64,000 nucleotides of DNA, taken from contig JADHYV010000011.1 in assembly GCA_027604705.1 (NCBI GenBank), positions 451,903 through 515,902 of the forward strand. Reading direction: 5' to 3'. Numbering within the stretch: the first letter of the stretch is position 1; each line of letters opens with the position of its first letter. Position numbers and translations under genes: made by a program. A model generated the notes under the pieces. It made no database searches. It saw only the letters and a list, made by a program, of their open reading frames with translations, and was not told the DNA's origin. Positions 58,964 to 64,000 of this stretch are shown here, piece after piece. Source of the stretch: Allomyces arbusculus. Its lineage: Eukaryota > Blastocladiomycota > Blastocladiomycetes > Blastocladiales > Blastocladiaceae.

Positions 58964-60980
58964 ATGCCCGTCACCACCACCTTGTCCATGTTGGTCAAGA
59001 CACCGATTTCTGGCCAACCAGCAACAATTGAAACGCTCAAGGCCAATGGCTTGAACTGGCCAATGTTCTCCAAATGCATTCTGGGCTTCTTAACGTCCAA
59101 CTAACTTGATATCGAAAGGTTCAGCAGGGAGAGAGAATTCATTTGGGGCGTGAACTCTGCACTTCATGGTGGTGGCAACCAAACCCTAGGTTGCCACCGT
59201 CATTTACAAGTGGGACCAACTCACACAACTCCAGCGGTGAAACGACAAAGGAAAAACATCAAAGGGGAAACACAAATGCGAGCCAAACACTCCAACACTT
59301 GAAGGCCTGCTCAAACTCAAGTCCTACAAGATATTGGTTGACACTGAGTACGAGACTGTGGTGCTGGAACAGCAAGAGGAAATGACGGATGTGCAATTCA
59401 AGAAACTCATCGAGGTTGACTCAGATGTCAAGTTAGTTGCCAATGCGATTTTTTGGAATGGCCCTGCCATGGCTGAGTGCAAGAAGTGCATGGCCCACAA
59501 CTGCTACAAGGCCATGTTGTGCATCTGGACCATCATCAAGGTCATTTTGCCGTCTGCCGTTGCGTCTGAGCTGCTGCCAATTTTTTCAGACGCCACATGT
59601 GTTGCTGATGCATGGGCTCTGCTGTGTGCTCAATTCGATAAACACTCTGCCCAAGCCCACCTCACGAATGTCAAGGGACTGTTCATGAAGCCCATGTTGG
59701 GCTCTGGCACTGCTGTGGTGCATGAACACATTGCTGATTTGCAGCGTCATTTCGACGTGATTTGGCGCCATGAATGCGCCAAGTCGTCATTGCACCTGCA
59801 CACCAGATTTGCTGACTCGTTTTTGGTACTCGTGCTGCTCGCATTGCTGCCACCTGAGTATTCACCGATGGTGCTCTTGTTGGGTGAACACTATGAAGAA
59901 TTGTCACTCGTCAAGCTGCAGACAATTCTTGAAGGCGCTGCAGGCCAGCTAGTGGGCGGTTCTGGGTCCGAGGTGCAGGTGCTTGCTGTAACGAAGTGCA
60001 AGGACATGAATGCGTGCTACAACTGTGGCAAGAGCAGCAATTATGCCCGTGTCTGCCCACACTGTGACCAACAGTGCAAGGGTGGTGCTGAAAGCTCGAA
60101 CTGGCGCAAGAAAAAGGACGCAAATGTCATGGCCAAGAACGGAGAGGAGTGCGCCATGGTGCATCTGTTGGTTGAAGAGTATGAGCATTTGATGGCATTC
60201 GCCCATGGTGCAGACGCAGCTGGTGTTGTTTTTGGTGCAGCTGAATTTGACGGATTTGTGTACTACCCGCTTGTCGCCCTCTGCCCCGAAAACGTGAGAC
60301 TTGAACGTCAAAGCCATCAGGGCACGGCGATGCTGCCTGGCACGTATCTGCCCATTATCCATGTTGATGCGTCGAATTATGAAGAACCAGATCCTCACCA
60401 CAACCTTGCGCGCACACTGGTGCCTTTGTCGTTGCACTCCTGTCTTGCACAGAGCCCAAAAGTTGACCCAGCCACCAGCACGCATTTTTGCAGTGACAAG
60501 TCGCTGTTTGCCATGCTTGACGACATGCAACCAGGCGATGGGTTCCTTGTTTCCCTCAGCGACCACTGCGTGTGCTTTCTGATTGGCAAGGGCACAATGC
60601 GCATCTGCACACCAACAGGCAGTGTTATCCACTTCAACCTGGTCTGGTATATTCCCAGATTCAAGACACTTGTGTTGGTCTCTGAGCTGTACGATTGAAC
60701 TGCTGTGCATGTGATGTTTGGGGAACAGAATGTGCAGTTTGTGCACTGCAAGACAGGCGATTTGGTCGCCAAGGGCGTGCACCATGGCGATACGTGGATT
60801 ATCCCAGGCGCGTGCAAAAAGGGACCGACCAAGGATGCGTGTGTGCTCGATGTTTGGGGTAAGTGCCCTGTCGGTGTGCATGTTGCCAATGCGGTCAAGA
60901 AGGTGTTGCTCACTGAGCTGTGGCACACACATCTGTTTCACATTGGTCATGATTGTGTTTCAGCCGTGTGCACGCTGTGA
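58964..60980 (+). pseudogene. Copia copy 1 gag-pol, inactivated
   Basis: The frame opens MPVTTTLSMLVKTPISGQPA and is stopped by TAA at 59102..59104, where copy 2 has CAA (Gln). A solo LTR is then inserted. It resumes with KSYKILVDTEYE, continues through DVQFKKLIEV, FWNGPAMAECKKCMAHNCYK and the gag capsid-like region to a zinc knuckle CYNCGKSSNYARVC in which the His is replaced by Asn. The protease-linked segment STHFCSDKSLFAMLDD and GKGTMRI follow. An in-frame TGA at 60696..60698 precedes FVHCKTGDLVAKG and the pre-integrase LWHTHLFHIGHDCV, which ends at a stop at 60980. Reverse transcriptase and most of integrase are absent. Confidence 0.9.
59110..59297 (-). mobile_element. Solo LTR (188 bp) inserted in copia copy 1 gag
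   Basis: This is the reverse complement of the family LTR: on the minus strand it begins TGTTGGAGTGTTTGGCTCGC and ends CTGAACCTTTCGATA. It is flanked by a perfect 5-bp target duplication CTTGA at 59105..59109 and 59298..59302. Removing the insert and one CTTGA rejoins the gag reading frame (LEGLLKLKSYK), matching LEALLEIKSYK in copy 2. It closely resembles the copy 2 LTR and keeps more CpG than its host element, so it came later. Confidence 0.95.
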
Positions 60981-62405
60981 GGACACAAATGGCTTCAGGG
61001 GCAAGGCGCTGTCACAAAGCAGGCAGAGGAGAAGGGCAGGGGAAGCCCAGGCTCAGCAAGAGGCACAGGTGATCGTAAGTGTCCTGTTTCACCACAAAGC
61101 TAGCAGTGCACAAACAGCCTGGAGGCAGGAGCAAACTGAAGAGGAACGCTACAGATAGCTCGTGAAAAGCGTCTCCACCCATCAAACCCTCCCACAAATC
61201 GTTCCCTGGTGCACCAATCGTGCAGAACAATGCAGTCCGTCTTGCTCGCTTCACAAAGGCGTGCGCATTGTGGTCGTACTTCAAATGTCATGCCAACAGA
61301 AAGAAAAAACGGGCCTGCACGTACCTGTTGTCAGAGGGGACAGCCGTTTCGCGTGTGGGACCTGGGGGGGGGGGCACTCATTGTGCGCCCTCAAAACCTG
61401 GTCAAAATGTGCGCGTCGATGATAGCTGTGACGAAACTCTGAGCGACAGGGACGAAGCACGTCAGCAGGCAGTTCTCTTTCAGCGGGGCAGGGCAGGCGT
61501 GTGCAAAGGACTCCCACCCACAGGCCACCAACTCCTTTGAACTCGCCCTGCAACATGCCCGCCGTCACTCAGGGGACCACAACAAACAGCAGAGAGGCCT
61601 GGGCCCTCAGCAGCACGCACATCAGCAATGGCGGCGGCTGCAAACTGTTTCTGCGTGCCAGCCTTCACACGCGCAACAGCGTCCTGGGGCGCATTAGCCG
61701 CCACCCACCATGCTGCTGAGACAGAGAAGGAGTGAAAGGGAACGACGAGAACGACATGGTGGACGATGGCGGCCACCATCGGCTCGGCCCAAAGAGAAGG
61801 GAGGAGAAGGAAGCCAGCGTCAGTGACCGCTGGTTGGACTCGCGCGCGACCTCGTCATGTGCCTGCGGACAGTGGTCCGTCATGCTGGTCCTGGCATGGG
61901 ACCAGGACAAGGTGTGCTGGCTTCATCGACGCCACGCTTCAGTGGGCGCGATCAACCTGCACGGAAGAAGAGGCTGGCTTCCGTTGTCGCGGCTGGGCGT
62001 GGCGAGGCGGCAGAAAACGGTGACGAGGACGGAAAGGTGGAGGTGCGCAACGTTGCGCGTCGACGACAGCGGTCCTGATGAAGAGAGGACCAGAGGCAGT
62101 CGTGACAGGCCACAAACAGCAGCTTGAGGTCGTGGCATATTTACGCAAGCAGAAGTGCAGCATGAGGCGTGTAAGAAAATGAAAGGAACAGGGCCAGGGA
62201 GTGAACTGCGGGTGTGAGCAAAGTCAGGTTTGAGCCGGCGGCCTCAACTCAGTGGCCGGGAGTCAGTGATCCGTCCTGGTCGCACGAACCGCCACTGACC
62301 AGATCTGACCCCTGCTGCCAAGCACCGACAGGACCATTGAGGGCGATGTCTGATGGTGGCCCTGTGACATCACCCCCTGCGATGAGCGAATGGGGACCCA
62401 GGCGC
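60981..62405. other. Transposon-flanking sequence, possible gypsy 3' region
   Basis: No gene is supported. The position, between the truncated copia copy 1 and the stop of the gypsy integrase frame, suggests this is the 3' untranslated region and LTR of the gypsy element (minus strand), but I could not define LTR ends because the partner LTR is outside the window. A run of 12 G lies near 61,363-61,374. Confidence 0.45.
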
Positions 62406-62970
62406 TCAGCTACAAAGACAAGGGCCACCCTCGCGGCGGGAATAAAATGGCTTCACCCGGTGAACCGAAATGGCCAGTTGAAGCCGCGCACCGTCGAGCT
62501 CCACTAGTGTCAGCTTGCTGTCGCAGTTCTCGATCACGCGGGACGGTCCAAGCCATCTCTGTGCCGTCTTCCGTTCGGCTGCAAATGTCTTGTCGAAGTC
62601 GTTGTCCCAAAGGAGCACCAGGTCGCCGGGTTGGTTCAGTTGAGCGACAACCATGTCAGCATGCTGGTTGCAGTCACGCGCACGCTGGTTATCGACCTTG
62701 GCCAGCGCCTCCTCGACGCGTTTCGGAAAAGCGAGCAAGGCCAGCATGCGCACCCTCAAAAGTTCCTCATTCTCCACCGGATATGCATCGGCAAGACCCG
62801 CCCAGTCGGCCAAATGTAGGTCGATAGGCAAAGCGCACTCACGTCCATGCACCGAGTAGAATGGCGTGTGGCCCATACTGCGCTGGACCATCGTGTGATC
62901 TGCCATGACCACAAGCAGCAACACCTTTGGCCATTTCCTCCTCGTCTGCTCGCAGACCTTGGCCAGTGAC
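62406..62970 (-). pseudogene. Ty3/gypsy integrase C-terminal fragment, cut by copia copy 2
   Basis: Minus-strand frame open from 62970 to the stop at 62406: SLAKVCEQTRRKWPKVLLLV, ADHTMVQRSMGHTPFYSVHG, RECALPIDLHLADWAG, then QPGDLVLLWDNDFDK and KTAQRWLGPSRVIENCDSKL. This is the end of the integrase core and the C-terminal GPY/F-type domain of Ty3/gypsy elements (SMGHTPF..HGRE, GDLVLL, RWLGPSRV). The frame is intact up to 62970, where the copia LTR begins, so the insertion broke an otherwise open reading frame. The rest of the element should continue beyond the right edge of the window. Confidence 0.88.
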
Positions 62971-63158
62971 TGTTGGAGTGTTCGGCTCGCATTTGTGATT
63001 CCCCTTTGATGTTTTTCCTTTGTCGTTTCACCGCTGGAGTTATGTGAGTTGATCCCACGTGTAAATCACGGTGGCAACCTAGGGTTTGGTTGCCACCGCC
63101 GTGAAGTGTAGAGTTCACGCCCCAAATGAATTCTCTCTCCCCACTGAACCTTTCGATA
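62971..63158 (+). repeat. 5' LTR of copia copy 2 (188 bp)
   Basis: Starts TGTTGGAGTGTTCGGCTCGC and ends CTGAACCTTTCGATA, directly before the primer-binding site. It contains a 10-bp inverted repeat, GGTGGCAACC and GGTTGCCACC, separated by TAGGGTTT. The 188-bp length equals that of the other two copies. Confidence 0.95.
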
Positions 63159-63176
63159 GGTTATGAGCCCTGGGCG
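63159..63176 (+). promoter_or_regulatory. Primer-binding site, copia copy 2
   Basis: GGTTATGAGCCCTGGGCG immediately follows the LTR. The first 14 bases are complementary to the anticodon arm and loop of yeast-type initiator tRNA-Met, as in copy 1, so reverse transcription is probably primed by a cleaved 5' half of that tRNA. Confidence 0.75.
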
Positions 63177-63448
63177 CATCCCAAGCACTCACGGACCGAC
63201 CCAATGCTGCTGAACGACTTGTCGAGGACCTGCCACTGCTGCTGCTGCTGAATCTCAGCACAAATTGCCCGATTTCACCGACCAACCAAGGGGTGCCACA
63301 CTGACCCATCCGTTTTGACCACGACGACGATAAACAGCCAAAACTCGCACCACCAGCACTCAACACTTGCTGCATTTGCTTGTGGGAACGCAACGCTGCG
63401 CTATTCCAAATCGATTTCGACGATTTTTGTGATTTCTCGACCTGCACC

Positions 63449-64000
63449 ATGACCATCAACACCACCTCTTCTGTGTCGGTCAAAACGCCAATTTCCGGCC
63501 AACCTGCAATGATTGAAATGCTCAAGGCTGATGGCAGCAACTGGCCCACCTTCGCGGACCGGATTTTCGGGTTTTTGGCGGCTGATCAACTCGAAGCATT
63601 GCTTGAAATCAAGTCCTACAAGGTTCTGGTCGATGCAGAGTACGAGATCGTGATGCCAGAAGAACAGGAGCAAATGACCGATGTGCAATTCAAGAAACTC
63701 ATCAAGGTCAAGTCGGACGTCAAGTTTGTTGCTGATGCAATTTTCTGGAATGGCCCAGCCACAGCCGAGCGCAAGAAATGCATGGCCCACAACTGCTACA
63801 AGGCCACATCGTGCATCCGGACCATCATCAAGGTCGTTTTGCCATCTGCTGTTGCATCTGAGCTGCTGCCGATTTTTTCAGACGCCACTTGTGTTGCCAA
63901 TGCGTGGGCGCTGCTATGCGCTCGATTTGATAAACGATTGGCCCAAGCCCATCTCGCAAACGTCAAGGGGCTGTTCACGAAACCCATGTCGGGTTCTGGT
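63449..64000 (+). CDS. Copia copy 2 gag (gag-pol), 5' part, open to the window edge
   Basis: 184 codons are open from ATG 63449 to the last base. The protein begins MTINTTSSVSVKTPISGQPA and continues MLKADGSNWPTFADRIFGFL, KSYKVLVDAEYEIVMPEEQE, FWNGPATAERKKCMAHNCYK, ASELLPIFSDATCVANAWAL and AHLANVKGLFTKPMSGSG. This is the N-terminal half of a copia-type gag related to UBN2-like capsid domains. There are no stops or frameshifts in the visible part, unlike copy 1, so the element may be recent or still active. The zinc knuckle, protease and polymerase lie outside the window. Confidence 0.88.
   Translation, partial: MTINTTSSVSVKTPISGQPAMIEMLKADGSNWPTFADRIFGFLAADQLEALLEIKSYKVLVDAEYEIVMPEEQEQMTDVQFKKLIKVKSDVKFVADAIFWNGPATAERKKCMAHNCYKATSCIRTIIKVVLPSAVASELLPIFSDATCVANAWALLCARFDKRLAQAHLANVKGLFTKPMSGSG

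Larger units (their letters stand above)
58486..60977 (+). mobile_element. Ty1/copia LTR retrotransposon, decayed copy 1
   Basis: The element consists of a 188-bp 5' LTR (58486..58673), a primer-binding site directly after it, a leader, and a broken gag-pol region. Coding similarity to copy 2 is clear across the leader and gag. It stops near 60,977 in the pre-integrase region, where a Ty3/gypsy fragment on the other strand begins soon after. No 3' LTR is in the window. The stretch is CpG-depleted compared with copy 2. Confidence 0.85.
62971..64000 (+). mobile_element. Ty1/copia LTR retrotransposon, copy 2 (5' part, runs off the window)
   Basis: LTR, primer-binding site, leader and open gag frame are all present and less eroded than in copy 1. 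The element is inserted in the gypsy integrase; the base run GTGAC precedes the LTR and should reappear after the 3' LTR as the 5-bp target duplication. Confidence 0.93.

Noticed and set aside
60981-62405. Gypsy LTR boundaries
   Set aside because: Possible TG...CA ends exist, but without the partner LTR or a target duplication they cannot be fixed.

Overview
The window is nuclear DNA of a GC-rich, intron-bearing fungus, most likely an early-diverging zoosporic (flagellated) lineage such as Blastocladiomycota. Reasons: fungal-type gene content (a Pex22-like peroxin, an FHA-forkhead factor, a mitochondrial ATP synthase beta gene with introns), two genes whose families normally track cilia and flagella (a CFAP97-domain protein and an IQCH homologue), and short introns, mostly 53-130 nt. 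The assignment to phylum is inference. No tRNA, rRNA, CRISPR or bacterial-style operon was seen.

Layout. 0-5 kb: Ariadne-type RBR ubiquitin ligase and a PAQR membrane receptor (both minus). 5-6 kb: CFAP97-domain protein (plus). 6-9.6 kb: no intact gene, one decayed LRR-like remnant. 9.6-12.4 kb: telobox-type Myb protein 1 (plus). 13.6-14.7 kb: secreted Thr/Pro-rich repeat protein (minus) with a TATA box. 16.1-21.2 kb: one gene that joins the N-terminal part of the splicing factor SF3B3 to a DH-PH RhoGEF. 21.2-23.9 kb: gene remnants, including a diverged copy of the 3' end of the next gene. 23.9-28.8 kb: IQCH homologue (11 exons, minus). 29-34 kb: riboflavin kinase, DPH7 and ATP synthase beta. 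34-47.6 kb: a run of minus-strand genes: LRR/Cys-cluster protein, UBC4-type E2, RNase P subunit POP4, telobox-Myb 2, NAD kinase and a membrane-anchored short-chain dehydrogenase. 48-53 kb: four-helix membrane protein, Pex22-like peroxin, unknown protein. 54-57.5 kb: FHA-forkhead (FOXK/Fkh-like) regulator.

From 57.5 kb to the end the sequence changes: GC and especially CpG fall, and the content is retrotransposon. A decayed Ty1/copia element (58.49-60.98 kb) carries a 188-bp solo LTR of its own family in its gag region and is followed by a Ty3/gypsy integrase fragment on the other strand. That fragment is itself cut at 62,970 by a second, younger copia copy (62,971 to beyond the end). All three LTRs are 188 bp, and a tRNA-anticodon-arm-like primer site follows the two full-element LTRs.

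Gene models were built by hand: for each gene I joined GT-AG exons so that reading frame and family conservation continue; every multi-exon total given is divisible by three. 45 of the 56 introns I placed carry C at donor position +4 (GTNCG), and several exons are tiny (8, 18, 20 and 32 nt). The most notable items are the SF3B3-RhoGEF fusion, the donor signature, the 8-nt exon in NAD kinase, the pair of N-terminal telobox-Myb genes, and the nested CpG-eroded copia/gypsy array.
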